This document shows, one piece after another, positions 17,785-26,371 of a DNA stretch of 64,000 nucleotides. The stretch lies in assembly GCA_024579835.1 (NCBI GenBank), contig CP102060.1, forward strand, positions 1,302,001 through 1,366,000, given 5' to 3'. The position numbers and the translations under genes were made by a program. Each line of letters begins with the position of its first letter. Position 1 is the stretch's first letter. The notes under the pieces were generated by a model. That model saw nothing but the letters and a program-made list of their open reading frames with translations, was not told where the DNA came from and searched no databases. The stretch is from Clostridiaceae bacterium HFYG-1003 (GTDB taxonomy: Bacteria; Bacillota; Clostridia; Clostridiales; Clostridiaceae).

Positions 17785-18669
17785 CTAATTTTTTGAAATC
17801 TCAGTGATAATTTTGCCAATATCCTCCTTCGAGAATAAGTAACGCTTATTACAGAACTGACATACCAGTTCCTCCGTTCGTCCTTCTTCATGAAGCTGCT
17901 TCAGTTCTCTTAAGCCGATGGAAATAAATGCCCGCTCCACCCGCTCTCTGGAGCAATCGCAGAAATAACGAGGCTGAGCTTCCGCATTAATGATCAAATC
18001 CATGTCGTCAAAGAGCATGTTCAGGATTTCGTGAATTGAATTTCCATCGCACAGCAGACTGGACAGCGGTGGAATTTCTTCCAGCCGGAAAGTAATCAGA
18101 TCTGCCAGCATGGGATCATGTCCGGGCATCATCTGAACCATCAGTCCGCCCGCTGCCTGAACCGTCAGATCCGGATTCAGGCTTTCGCCAAGCAGCACTG
18201 CCGTAGGCAGTTGTTCTGATACCGTGTAATAATAGGCGATATCTTCCGCAATCTCGCCGGTATAGATTGGAACACTGGAGACATAAGGCTCCTTTAATCC
18301 CATATCCATAATCACCGTAAATTTTCCTTCCCTGCCGACGGCTCCGGCTACATCAAAGCGGCCGTGCTCATTCAGCGGAAGCTCCATCTCCGGATTGCCT
18401 AGATAGCCTTTAACCTCAAGGTTCATGCCTGATGTGACAAGGCAGCCCATGGATGGTCCATCTCCCTTGATCTGAACCGTCAGGCGATCCGATTCATTCT
18501 TCAGGACCGCGCCCATCATCAGTCCGCCGGTGAGCATGCGCCCCAGGAGGACCGTACCGGTCGCCGGGAGCTCATGAAGGCGCCTGGCTTCATCAACTAT
18601 CTCTCTCGTATCCGCGGCAATTATCCGTACCATGCCATTCATGGCGGTTGCTCGAATCAGTTTATCCAT
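17785..18669 (-). CDS. hslO: Redox-regulated chaperone Hsp33
   Basis: Hsp33 is a cytosolic holdase chaperone that is activated by oxidation. The 294-residue protein has the full N-terminal domain (I-R-A-T-A near the start, G-R-x-L-T-G-G-L/M-M) and the C-terminal zinc redox switch with C237-x-C239 and C270-x2-C273. All four cysteines are present, so the switch should work. The gene overlaps the upstream methyltransferase by 8 bases and is probably translated with it. Confidence 0.96.
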   Translation of the reverse strand: MDKLIRATAMNGMVRIIAADTREIVDEARRLHELPATGTVLLGRMLTGGLMMGAVLKNESDRLTVQIKGDGPSMGCLVTSGMNLEVKGYLGNPEMELPLNEHGRFDVAGAVGREGKFTVIMDMGLKEPYVSSVPIYTGEIAEDIAYYYTVSEQLPTAVLLGESLNPDLTVQAAGGLMVQMMPGHDPMLADLITFRLEEIPPLSSLLCDGNSIHEILNMLFDDMDLIINAEAQPRYFCDCSRERVERAFISIGLRELKQLHEEGRTEELVCQFCNKRYLFSKEDIGKIITEISKN

Positions 18670-19432
18670 TTATCGTAACTCCTTTTGTAAGCACATAGAC
18701 GATTCTCTCAGAACCCGGAGAAGCGGGTTTTTCTGTATAACCGTCGTATTTCCCGGCAATCATAAATCCGGCAGTTTGTGCTGTTTCATCAATTTCTTCT
18801 TCTGTATGCAGATGCATGACCTGCTCTTCCGTAACCCGGTGATAAAGCGGTGGATTGTATCGTCCAGCACTCTTTCCCCTGGTCCGGATAAACGCATTAA
18901 TAGTCAGCTCGAGGGTTTTCCCTACCAGCTGATTCTCCCAAACATGAAAATAATCCTCGTCATCATAGACGAACACTCCGGTCATTGCTGCTTTGGTCAG
19001 CTTATGGACGCTGGAGATATCAAAGATCAAAATCCCTGTATGTTCAAGGTTCCGGTAGCTGTTGTGCAGAAATGCCTCCAGTTCCAGTGAGTCCAAGTAA
19101 TTCGGAATATCAAGAACTGAAATAATAAGGTCAAACCGATCCGGATACAGAAATGTGGGAGCCTCCCCTTTTAAAAAAGTGGCCTGCCCGGAACCGGAGT
19201 ATTTATTTCTGGCCAGGGTCAGCATCTCTTCAGATGGATCGCACAGAATCATCCGTTCCAGACTGGGCAGGATCATCAAACCAGCATTGCCAGTCCCGCA
19301 TCCCATATCCAGGGCGTACTTCCCCTTCACGTGAAATTGACGCATCTGACCCAGAATGAAATCAGCCATAGCCTGATAATCAAAATCCTCTTTGATCTTC
19401 TCTTCGTAGATAGCTGAAAAATCCTGATACAT
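18662..19432 (-). CDS. Class I SAM-dependent methyltransferase
   Basis: The 256-residue protein has a Rossmann-type methyltransferase core with motif I L-D-M-G-C-G-T-G-N-A-G (about 42-52), the acidic C-D-P-S-E-E-M at the end of strand 2, and post-motif L-I-I-S-V-L-D. It resembles the ubiquinone/cyclopropane/rRNA-type family of small-molecule methyltransferases commonly seen in Clostridia, and the substrate is unknown. Its end overlaps the start of hslO by 8 bases, so the two genes form a unit. Confidence 0.9.
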   Translation of the reverse strand: MYQDFSAIYEEKIKEDFDYQAMADFILGQMRQFHVKGKYALDMGCGTGNAGLMILPSLERMILCDPSEEMLTLARNKYSGSGQATFLKGEAPTFLYPDRFDLIISVLDIPNYLDSLELEAFLHNSYRNLEHTGILIFDISSVHKLTKAAMTGVFVYDDEDYFHVWENQLVGKTLELTINAFIRTRGKSAGRYNPPLYHRVTEEQVMHLHTEEEIDETAQTAGFMIAGKYDGYTEKPASPGSERIVYVLTKGVTING

Positions 19433-20021
19433 AATGAGTTCCTTTCCATGTTCGACAGCGCTGATTGTGATTGAAAATAAGCGCTATTCCTATTATAACT
19501 CATTCATTCACTCAGGGAAATGACTTAACGGAGATGTTTGTTGATGGTGTGTGATAATGTCACCTTGTATTTGTGCCGTAATTAGTTAACCACGTCGAAG
19601 TTCAAAAATATGTCACCCCAAACTTATAAGTTGGAGGATAATGGATCGGGAAGATTCATCGACTGCTTCCTTCGGTTGAATCCTCGAGAGGATTCATCTG
19701 AATTAATCCTTTGGATCGGTCTTCGAGAAAATTCATCGGACTGCTTCCTCCGGATCATTCTTCGGGATCGTTGTGATTCACTTAAATGTGACTGCTTGGA
19801 TGTCATTCCGACCGAATGATTTTTCCAGTTTTTTGATCATGACGGATCAGCCACTGGCCTGCAAATATTTGAGCAAGCACTCCTTGGGATTGCTCCGGAG
19901 TGCTTGCTCAATTGCTTTTTGGCCCAGCCCCTCTTCAGGTTCTGAACGGTCTGAATGATTTTGATATCTTTCCCGTTCCGATCACTGCTTAATCAGGGGG
20001 TGATCGGATCAGGCGTCTGTT
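19433..20021. other. Intergenic stretch with degenerate repeats
   Basis: No gene is supported. A segment around TTCATCG-ACTGCTTCCT at about 19655 recurs in diverged form at about 19732, and TGAATCCTC/GAGGATTCA forms a small palindrome at 19677-19696. The hairpin at 19871-19910 closes the stretch. Short open frames here follow the repeats and are not protein-like. Confidence 0.5.
19871..19918 (+). terminator. Strong hairpin, probable terminator
   Basis: A perfect 13-bp stem, GAGCAAGCACTCC and GGAGTGCTTGCTC, with a 14-nt loop is followed on the plus strand by AATTGCTTTTTGG. No plus-strand gene is seen before it. On the minus strand it lies about 110 bases after the stress-protein gene and may end that transcript. 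Confidence 0.55.
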
Positions 20022-20360
20022 TTACAGTTCATCATTGGCAATGATCAGAAGCAGTTTGCCAGACTCAATCGCATTCGTAAAGATTTCAATCTCGTCGTCC
20101 TCTACTCCGAGGCGGGTAAACGCATTTTCAAATTCTTCCTGTGCGCCAACCAGATTCCTGAACTTATCCCACAAGCTCACATCAGTGGATTTCGACTCAT
20201 CCGCCAGTGTTTCCAGGCGGCCTTTGATATTGTCGATCCGATGCTCCCCCTTGGCAATGACATACATGTCCGTGTCATGGTATCCTGTTTGCTTCAATTC
20301 ATGGATGCGTTTTGTCACTTCATCCTGATTATTATATATTTCAATTTTGTTCTTCAGCAT
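20022..20360 (-). CDS. YflT-like general stress protein domain
   Basis: The roughly 112-residue protein matches the general stress protein 17M-like (YflT) domain: K-I-E-I-Y-N-N-Q-D-E at the start, then H-E-L-K-Q-T-G-Y and D-M-Y-V-I-A-K, and an acidic C-terminal half. Its biochemical role is not known; in Bacillus relatives are sigma-B induced. The start is set at the ATG ending at 20360, where homologues begin. The ribosome binding site is weak and two upstream in-frame ATGs exist, so the start is uncertain. Confidence 0.8.
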   Translation of the reverse strand: MLKNKIEIYNNQDEVTKRIHELKQTGYHDTDMYVIAKGEHRIDNIKGRLETLADESKSTDVSLWDKFRNLVGAQEEFENAFTRLGVEDDEIEIFTNAIESGKLLLIIANDEL

Positions 20361-20492
20361 AACCCGCTTCGCCAGCCTCCTGAGCATTGACTGATTTACA
20401 ATCATTATAGCCCGAAAAGACTGCCGCAAGACTCGTTATCCTTCGGTCATTTCTGGTTAATTTTTTGTGTCCATGCCTGGTCGCCGCTGCTG

Positions 20493-21164
20493 CTAGGCCA
20501 TTGAAGACATCGTTTCTTCGCAGTCCATGGCAGTGTCTTCGTCACTTTTCTCCAAATGTTCCAGACGGCCGATCGAAACTTCATAGGCCGTGCAGATTTC
20601 ACGCTCGTTTGTGCCGAAACATTTCTGGTATTGGCGGCTTTGGAATCTTCCTTCCAGTCGAATTTTGTCCCCGACATTGAGATGTTCCGCAAACCGGGCA
20701 TTTCTGCCCCAGGCGATTGCCGGAATATAATCGGATTTTTTGTATGCCCGATTAACAGCAACCAGCAGATCTGCGATCTCCCTGCCAAAGGGAGTGGTCC
20801 GAAAAACAGGCTTCTTGCAGACATACCCCTCCAGCTCGATGTGGTTTGGATCCGGTGTTCCTTCAGCGACTTCTCCAAGTGACCGCGCAAACACTGTCAG
20901 AATGAGCTTGTTCCTGCCGCCTTCCATTTTGTTGTAGCTTCGCAGCTGGCCCTGAACCATTATTTTCTGGCCAAGAGTCAGAATTTGCCCATTCAGGCTT
21001 TTTTCAGCGATTGTGACTTGAATGTCATCTGTTTTATCGCTGAGGCGCTGCACCGATAGGGTGAACACATTGAATTTTTCGTCATACAGCTCGTGCGAAA
21101 ACGCCAGTTCACTGCAGACGGTCCCTTCCAGTTTGATCAAATTGCAATTTTCCTTATGTTCCAT
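20493..21164 (-). CDS. SSB-like protein with two OB folds
   Basis: The 223-residue protein contains two successive single-strand-binding-type OB domains. The second (about 115-210) is clearly SSB-like (N-H-I-E-L-E-G-Y-V, V-N-R, I-P-A-I-A-W-G-R-N-A, L-E-G-R-F-Q-S-R). The first (about 8-105) is a diverged copy (N-L-I-K-L-E-G-T-V, V-Q-G-Q-L-R-S-Y). It lacks the D-D-I-P-F acidic tail of replicative SSB; the end is acidic but different. Start ATG at 21164 follows GGGGGAG. A role in DNA metabolism distinct from the main SSB is inferred. Confidence 0.88.
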   Translation of the reverse strand: MEHKENCNLIKLEGTVCSELAFSHELYDEKFNVFTLSVQRLSDKTDDIQVTIAEKSLNGQILTLGQKIMVQGQLRSYNKMEGGRNKLILTVFARSLGEVAEGTPDPNHIELEGYVCKKPVFRTTPFGREIADLLVAVNRAYKKSDYIPAIAWGRNARFAEHLNVGDKIRLEGRFQSRQYQKCFGTNEREICTAYEVSIGRLEHLEKSDEDTAMDCEETMSSMA

Positions 21165-21501
21165 GGTCTCCCCCAAAATGTTTATCTCTTTTTTTACTAT
21201 CGCATGGACCCAGTTATACTTCCTAATAATAACAAAATGTGTATTCGATTTCAATATTCTTTCAGTTTTGACTGTACTGGTTTTTTTAAATCAGTGTTCG
21301 ATTCCTTCGGTTATGCACTTCTTGTCCGGGCGCATTCTGCCTGACTATCACAGAAATGCACTTGATCATTTCTTCCGGGTCAGGCTGCATGCTCTGCCCA
21401 AGGAATTTGCTGAAATTATTCTCTCATTTCAGAGTTCCCTGCCCTGGGATTCGTGTTTGATGTGATATTATAGGATATATGATTGTTTTTTGGAGGACAT
21501 T

Positions 21502-22059
21502 ATGCAGGACAATAGAAACATTGCTGAAAATAAAATATTGATCTTGTACGCCCTGGTTAACGCCCGGTATGCCATGACCAAGCATGACTTGTCCATGATT
21601 ATGCTGGATAATCTCCTGATGAGCTATTATAACTTCCAGGATTCCATTTACGGATTGAAAGACGGACGCTTCATTCTCCTGGACAAGGATGGTCTGGATG
21701 AGTACGTTGAGATTACAGATTCTGGCCGTTCCATGCTGGAACTCTTCTCCTCGAATCTGGATGTCCATAAGCGTTCCATGATCGATGTCTATATGGAAGA
21801 AATGAAGAATGAGCTCATTGAGAAGAACACGATCCATGCTTCATACTCCCCGGTTGAGGACGGCCGCTGTCTGGTTGAGATTCATGCCAAGGAAGGCCGG
21901 CGGATGATTTTCAATCTGGGTATTGAAGTGCCCAGTCAGGCAGATGCCGAATATATCTGCGATAACTGGAAACGCAATCCGGAAGTAATTTACTATCAAT
22001 TCCTTAACCTTCTGACCGCCAATCGCGATACCGAAACTTCCCCTTCCCGGGAAGAATAA
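21502..22059 (+). CDS. DUF4364 family protein
   Basis: The roughly 185-residue protein matches the DUF4364 family, widespread in Clostridia and without a known function. The N-terminal part (I-L-Y-A-L-V-N-A, M-T-K-H-D-L, L-M-S-Y-Y-N-F-Q-D-S-I) resembles a winged-helix domain, so a DNA-binding role has been suggested for such proteins. The ATG at 21502 follows TTGGAGGA by 5 bases. It is transcribed away from the SSB-like gene and has its own terminator. Confidence 0.9.
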   Translation: MQDNRNIAENKILILYALVNARYAMTKHDLSMIMLDNLLMSYYNFQDSIYGLKDGRFILLDKDGLDEYVEITDSGRSMLELFSSNLDVHKRSMIDVYMEEMKNELIEKNTIHASYSPVEDGRCLVEIHAKEGRRMIFNLGIEVPSQADAEYICDNWKRNPEVIYYQFLNLLTANRDTETSPSREE

Positions 22060-22113
22060 ATACCAGTCGGTCCCTGATAATCAAAGACTGGCTGGCATAG
22101 AGAAAATATTGTA

Positions 22114-22145
22114 GAACAGGTTTGAATGCAAACCTGTTCTTTTTT
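22114..22145 (+). terminator. Terminator after the DUF4364 gene
   Basis: The 11-bp stem GAACAGGTTTG/CAAACCTGTTC with a 4-nt loop is followed by six T residues, a textbook intrinsic terminator. Confidence 0.93.
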
Positions 22146-22219
22146 AATCCTGAGACACAAATGAGAGTTCCTGTGGATCGCACCTGCGCCGCCTTTGGCG
22201 AAGCAAATATCACGGTTCT

Positions 22220-22819
22220 TTATGTGGGAAGTTTGAAGCCATCCGGGAGGGCGGCTCTTTCATACCTGCCTTGAAATGCCTGTCTGGCATCCTGGGTATG
22301 CCTTGCGATGAATTCGTGCTTAGCATTGGTGTAGCCGTCCCGATCATGCTCATACTGTTTCCAGAGTGCCAGTTTCAGTTGTTCATACTCCGCGGCAATT
22401 TCCGGGTACGTCAGTAGATAGTCGCGGAAATACAGCTCATCATGGTCTCCCTCCCGACGCAGATGCAAGTGAAATACGCGCTGGGCAAATCCGTTCTCCG
22501 AGTATCCCTTATTGAATGACACTCGGGTTTCACTCTCTGACATGCAGGCATAGCCTGCCGCTGCCAGGCAATGCCTGATCTCTTCCTGATGATCCCGGGC
22601 TTCAACCAGAATATCAATAATCGGCTTTGCCCAGATTGAATCAACTGCTGTACTGCCAATGTGACTGATCCGAGAAATAGAACCCAATGGCAGGACAGAC
22701 CTCAAGAGATTCAGTTCCTCTTCATACCAGTCCGACCAGCAGGATTGGTGTTTCGTCAGGTAAATCGGAAATAACTGCCAGAGTTCTTCCAATGTCATTT
22801 CACTCAATTTCTTACTCAT
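22220..22819 (-). CDS. GrpB-family (UPF0157) nucleotidyltransferase-like protein
   Basis: The 199-residue protein belongs to the GrpB/UPF0157 family, which has a nucleotidyltransferase-like fold (I-S-H-I-G-S-T-A-V near 58, then the acidic P-I-I-D-I-L-V, and H-L-H-L and D-Y-L-L-T motifs). Some members are fused to dephospho-CoA kinases, but the reaction is unknown. The start at 22819 follows GAGGTGG; an in-frame extension upstream is unsupported. Confidence 0.85.
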   Translation of the reverse strand: MSKKLSEMTLEELWQLFPIYLTKHQSCWSDWYEEELNLLRSVLPLGSISRISHIGSTAVDSIWAKPIIDILVEARDHQEEIRHCLAAAGYACMSESETRVSFNKGYSENGFAQRVFHLHLRREGDHDELYFRDYLLTYPEIAAEYEQLKLALWKQYEHDRDGYTNAKHEFIARHTQDARQAFQGRYERAALPDGFKLPT

Positions 22820-22964
22820 CCCGCACCACCTCGATTCTGCAGAGTCGTTCCCATGATCTGTTCCCGGCAACCCTCGGTGAGAATTGAAGGCGTCTCCCTG
22901 AAATTCGGCATGACCAAAGAGTTGGATTCAGGTTGGACTTTCCTTATTTTCCCGTCATCAGCAA

Positions 22965-22994
22965 GAGCTATCCTGTCAAATGGCAGAATAGCTC
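22965..22994 (-). terminator. Hairpin after serS, possible terminator
   Basis: GAGCTATCCTG and CAGAATAGCTC form an 11-bp stem with one mispair (G-T on the minus strand) about 35 bases after the serS stop. No strong T-tract follows, so termination is plausible but not certain. Confidence 0.5.
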
Positions 22995-23028
22995 CTGTTC
23001 TTTCCCTATGGGCGGGTGCCCGACTGGC

Positions 23029-24312
23029 TTACGGCTTTACGATTCTTGTCTTATTGCCCATGTAAGGCTGAAGAACTGCGGGAATCAGGACTGTGCCGTC
23101 TTCCTGGTAGTTGTTTTCGAGGAAAGCTATGAGCATGCGGGGCGGGGCCACCACGGTATTGTTCAGGGTATGGGGGAAGTATGTTCCGTCCGATCCCTTG
23201 GCTCGAATGGAAAGCCGGCGCGATTGAGCGTCCCCCAGATTCGAGCAGGAACCGACCTCGAAGAATTTCTGCTGACGGGGAGACCAGGCTTCCACGTCTA
23301 CGGATTTGACCTTCAGATCAGCCAGGTCGCCGGAACAGCATTCGAGCTTGCGAACCGGAATATCCAGCGTCCTGAAGAACTCCACCGTAATGTCTGCCAT
23401 TTTATGGAACCAGTCCATGGATTCGGCGGGTTCGCAGATCACGATCATTTCCTGTTTTTCAAATTGATGTACCCGGTATAATCCGCGTTCCTCAATGCCG
23501 TGGGCGCCGACTTCCTTGCGGAAGCAGGGGGAAGAGGATGTCAGGGTCAGGGGCAGTTCCTCCGGCCGGATGATGCTGTCGATATACTGGCCGATCATGG
23601 AATGTTCGGACGTACCGATCAGGTAGAGATCTTCCCCATCGACTTTGTACATCATGTTGTCGCGTTCGGTGAAGCTCATGACGCCTTCTACTACGTTGGC
23701 GCGAATCATGTAAGGCGGAATGCAGTAGGTAAATCCCTTGTCAATCATGAAATCCCGAGCATAGCTCATGATGGCGGAATGAAGCCGCGCCATGTCGCCT
23801 TTCAGGAACCAGAAGCCATTGCCTGAGGTTCTGCGGGCCGTATCCATGCTGGCTCCGTCGAGGGCTTCGACGATATCCATGTGATAAGGAATTTCAAAGT
23901 CCGGGACGAGGGCTTCGCCAAATCGTTCCACTTCGACATTCTCGGAATCATCGCGGCCGATGGGCACTGAATCATCAATGATATTCGGAATCACCATCAT
24001 ACGAACCCGGATTTCTTCCGCCAGGCGTTTCGCTTCGACATCCAGCTCCGCCAGACGATCGGCTTCCTGCTGTACTTTCACCTTAATCGCTTCCGCCTCG
24101 TCGCGTTTGCCCTGCCCCATCAGCTTGCCGATTTCTTTGGACAGCGCATTGCGCTGACTCTTCAGGGTTTCTGCTTCCGTCAGTGCGGCCCGGTAATTGA
24201 TGTCGAGTTCCAGTACCTCATCCACCAGCGGCAGCTTGGCCTCCTGGAATTTCTTTTTTAAATTCTCCCGGACCAGATCCGGCTGATTTCTGAGCAATTT
24301 GATATCTATCAT
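23029..24312 (-). CDS. serS: Seryl-tRNA synthetase
   Basis: SerS charges tRNA-Ser and, where present, tRNA-Sec. At 427 residues it has the usual length, with an N-terminal tRNA-binding coiled coil (about 25-110) and a class II core. Motif 2 is in G-L-Y-R-V-H-Q-F-E-K-Q-E and motif 3 is near L-N-N-T-V-V-A-P-P-R. The TSEH serine-binding segment is present as G-T-S-E-H-S. It follows folC by 42 bases on the same strand. No T-box was seen directly before it. Confidence 0.97.
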   Translation of the reverse strand: MIDIKLLRNQPDLVRENLKKKFQEAKLPLVDEVLELDINYRAALTEAETLKSQRNALSKEIGKLMGQGKRDEAEAIKVKVQQEADRLAELDVEAKRLAEEIRVRMMVIPNIIDDSVPIGRDDSENVEVERFGEALVPDFEIPYHMDIVEALDGASMDTARRTSGNGFWFLKGDMARLHSAIMSYARDFMIDKGFTYCIPPYMIRANVVEGVMSFTERDNMMYKVDGEDLYLIGTSEHSMIGQYIDSIIRPEELPLTLTSSSPCFRKEVGAHGIEERGLYRVHQFEKQEMIVICEPAESMDWFHKMADITVEFFRTLDIPVRKLECCSGDLADLKVKSVDVEAWSPRQQKFFEVGSCSNLGDAQSRRLSIRAKGSDGTYFPHTLNNTVVAPPRMLIAFLENNYQEDGTVLIPAVLQPYMGNKTRIVKP

Positions 24313-24354
24313 AATTTCCTCCCGTTTATTGTGCGTCCCGTTTGTTAAAACCGA

Positions 24355-25671
24355 TTAGTGCTCATAGGGCAGACCGAATCTCTGCCGCATGGTGCGCCGC
24401 ATGTCACCCACCATATAGAGGGAACCGGACGCGATGACATAACCGTCATCCGGACATTGCCGCAGCGCGCTGGACAGCGCCGTGTCGTATTCCTCTTCCC
24501 AGGTTACGTGGTCATTGAATGTATGAATGTATTGATAGAGATCCTGTGCCAGAGAAGCCCGGGTAGAATTGGGGGTCACGCAGATCACAGCGTTCGCGTC
24601 GCGGGCAATCAGATCCGCCATCTGATGGGTATCCTTATCGGCCAGAATTCCAAGGATCAGAATATAAGGGCGGTCCGGATAGTAAAAATTCAGCGAATTC
24701 TTGAGCTGCCGGATGCCATCGACATTATGAGCTCCGTCAATGATCACCAGCGGATCATGGTTCATGATCTCAAAGCGCCCCATCCAATGGACCGTCTCCA
24801 CTGCTTCGGCGACCAGATCCGGCAACAAATTCAGGCCCGCGACCTGAGAAAGCCGATACAGAGCCGACACCGCCAGCAGGGAATTGACCTGCTGATGCAC
24901 GCCCAGGAGGCGCAGGTTCGCTTCAAAGTCCCAGGTTCCGGCTTCATAACGCACTCGCTGAACCCCTGTTTCCTCGGCAAAGCCAAGGAATGAGACGTGA
25001 TTTGGATCGACAAATTCAATCGGGCTCTCCATGAGCCGGGCCCGTTCCATAATCACCCGCTCCGCTTCAGGCAGCTGCGGATAGGCCACCACCGGCACCC
25101 CGCGTTTGATGATGCCGGCCTTGGCCTGAGCGATTTCGCCAATGGTGTTTCCCAGCACATTCATGTGGTCAAAGCTGATGGAAGTTATTATCGACAGCAG
25201 CGGTGAAACCACGTTGGTGGAATCCAGATCGCCGCCCAAACCGACTTCGATCACGCAGAAATCCGGCTGCTTTGCCTGAAAATACAGAAACATGACCGTG
25301 GTGATGATCTCAAATTCCGTCGGATGCTCCAAGCCTTCCGCAACGCACTCGGCCACGGCTCCCGCGACTTTTTCCGTATAGAAGGCCAGATCGGCATCGT
25401 CAATATTCTTCCGGTTAATCTGGATTCGTTCATTAAATTCTTCGATATAGGGCGAGATATACAATCCAACGGTATACCCGTGCTTCATCAGCACTTCCGA
25501 GGTGATGGCAGCCACCGACCCCTTTCCGTTGGTTCCGGCGATATGGATCACTCGCAGATCCAGATGCGGATTTCCCAACTTGCTGAGCATACATTCCATG
25601 CGGGACAGTCCCAGGTTCTGGCCAAATTTCTGGGTCCCGGTGATGAAGGCCATTGCTTCTTTAATATCCAT
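24355..25671 (-). CDS. folC: Folylpolyglutamate/dihydrofolate synthase
   Basis: FolC adds glutamate to folates and in many bacteria also makes dihydrofolate. The protein of about 438 residues has the P-loop I-A-G-T-N-G-K-G-S-V-A, S-P-Y-I-E-E-F-N-E-R-I, the Mg-binding E-V-G-L-G-G-D-L-D-S-T-N-V and the C-terminal Mur-ligase domain (D-G-A-H-N-V-D-G). Of two in-frame ATGs, the one ending at 25671 sits 10 bases after GGAG; the first (25680) is too close. It links functionally to pabABC in this window and is probably co-transcribed with serS. Confidence 0.96.
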   Translation of the reverse strand: MDIKEAMAFITGTQKFGQNLGLSRMECMLSKLGNPHLDLRVIHIAGTNGKGSVAAITSEVLMKHGYTVGLYISPYIEEFNERIQINRKNIDDADLAFYTEKVAGAVAECVAEGLEHPTEFEIITTVMFLYFQAKQPDFCVIEVGLGGDLDSTNVVSPLLSIITSISFDHMNVLGNTIGEIAQAKAGIIKRGVPVVAYPQLPEAERVIMERARLMESPIEFVDPNHVSFLGFAEETGVQRVRYEAGTWDFEANLRLLGVHQQVNSLLAVSALYRLSQVAGLNLLPDLVAEAVETVHWMGRFEIMNHDPLVIIDGAHNVDGIRQLKNSLNFYYPDRPYILILGILADKDTHQMADLIARDANAVICVTPNSTRASLAQDLYQYIHTFNDHVTWEEEYDTALSSALRQCPDDGYVIASGSLYMVGDMRRTMRQRFGLPYEH

Positions 25672-25734
25672 AGTACTCATACTCCGAATGCACGATCCGA
25701 TTTTCTGATTCGGTTCGTTTGATATAGTCTATTT

Positions 25735-25782
25735 TAGCATAGAAAGAGCCGGAAGGGGTCCGTGGGTTCCCCTTCCGGTTCT
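25735..25782 (-). terminator. Terminator after the GNAT gene
   Basis: A 14-bp stem (25745-25758 with 25769-25782, one G-T pair) around a 10-nt loop is followed on the minus strand by TTTCT. It separates the T-box/valS transcript from folC-serS. Confidence 0.75.
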
Positions 25783-25797
25783 GATTGCCGGCAGGTC

Positions 25798-26370
25798 CTA
25801 CCGGGCGCTGTAATCACCCTGACGATCGCGTCCCGGGGAGACTCTGACTTCATTCTTCAGGATGCCATAGCAGACGAGATCCAGATATGCCCCGTCCTTT
25901 TTCACAGCCTGCCGGAGCACGCCCTCCTGCTTCATCCCCGCCTTCTCCATCACCCGGCCGGAAGCCTTGTTCCAAGAGAAATGCCTGGCAATGACGCGGT
26001 GAACACCCTGGGTCAGAGCAAACTCGATCACCCGCTTCAGGCTTTCCGTCATATAGCCCTGCCCCCAGTAAGTTCGATCCAGCCAGTAGCCGGCTTCTGT
26101 TTCATCATGCCGGTTGAACGGCGACAGGCCGATCACTCCGATAAACTTCCCCGATTCCTTCAGACAGATCGCGAAATCATGTCCGGCCCGCCCTTCGCGG
26201 CGGCTGGTTTCAATCGTTCCCAGCCACGCCAGGGCATGATCTCTGGTATAGGGCCGGGGGATCAGCAAGGTGTTCTGATAGATCTGCGGGTCCTGGCAAA
26301 TTCTGGTGATTTCCTCGATGTCGCCCTCGCATACGGGGCGGAGCAGCAGACGTTCCGTCATCAGCTCCAT
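25798..26370 (-). CDS. GNAT acetyltransferase (RimJ/RimL type)
   Basis: The 190-residue protein begins with E-L-M-T-E-R-L-L-L-R-P-V and has the acyl-CoA-binding region and G-Y-W-L-D-R-x-Y-W-G-Q-G-Y-M-T-E core typical of N-acetyltransferases related to ribosomal-protein and antibiotic acetylases. The substrate is unknown. Its start lies 1 base after the valS stop, so it is the last gene of the valS unit. Confidence 0.9.
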   Translation of the reverse strand: MELMTERLLLRPVCEGDIEEITRICQDPQIYQNTLLIPRPYTRDHALAWLGTIETSRREGRAGHDFAICLKESGKFIGVIGLSPFNRHDETEAGYWLDRTYWGQGYMTESLKRVIEFALTQGVHRVIARHFSWNKASGRVMEKAGMKQEGVLRQAVKKDGAYLDLVCYGILKNEVRVSPGRDRQGDYSAR

Positions 26371-26371
26371 G

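Noticed and set aside
23029-24500. Ser T-box before serS
   Set aside because: Only 42 bases separate folC and serS, with no T-box motif.
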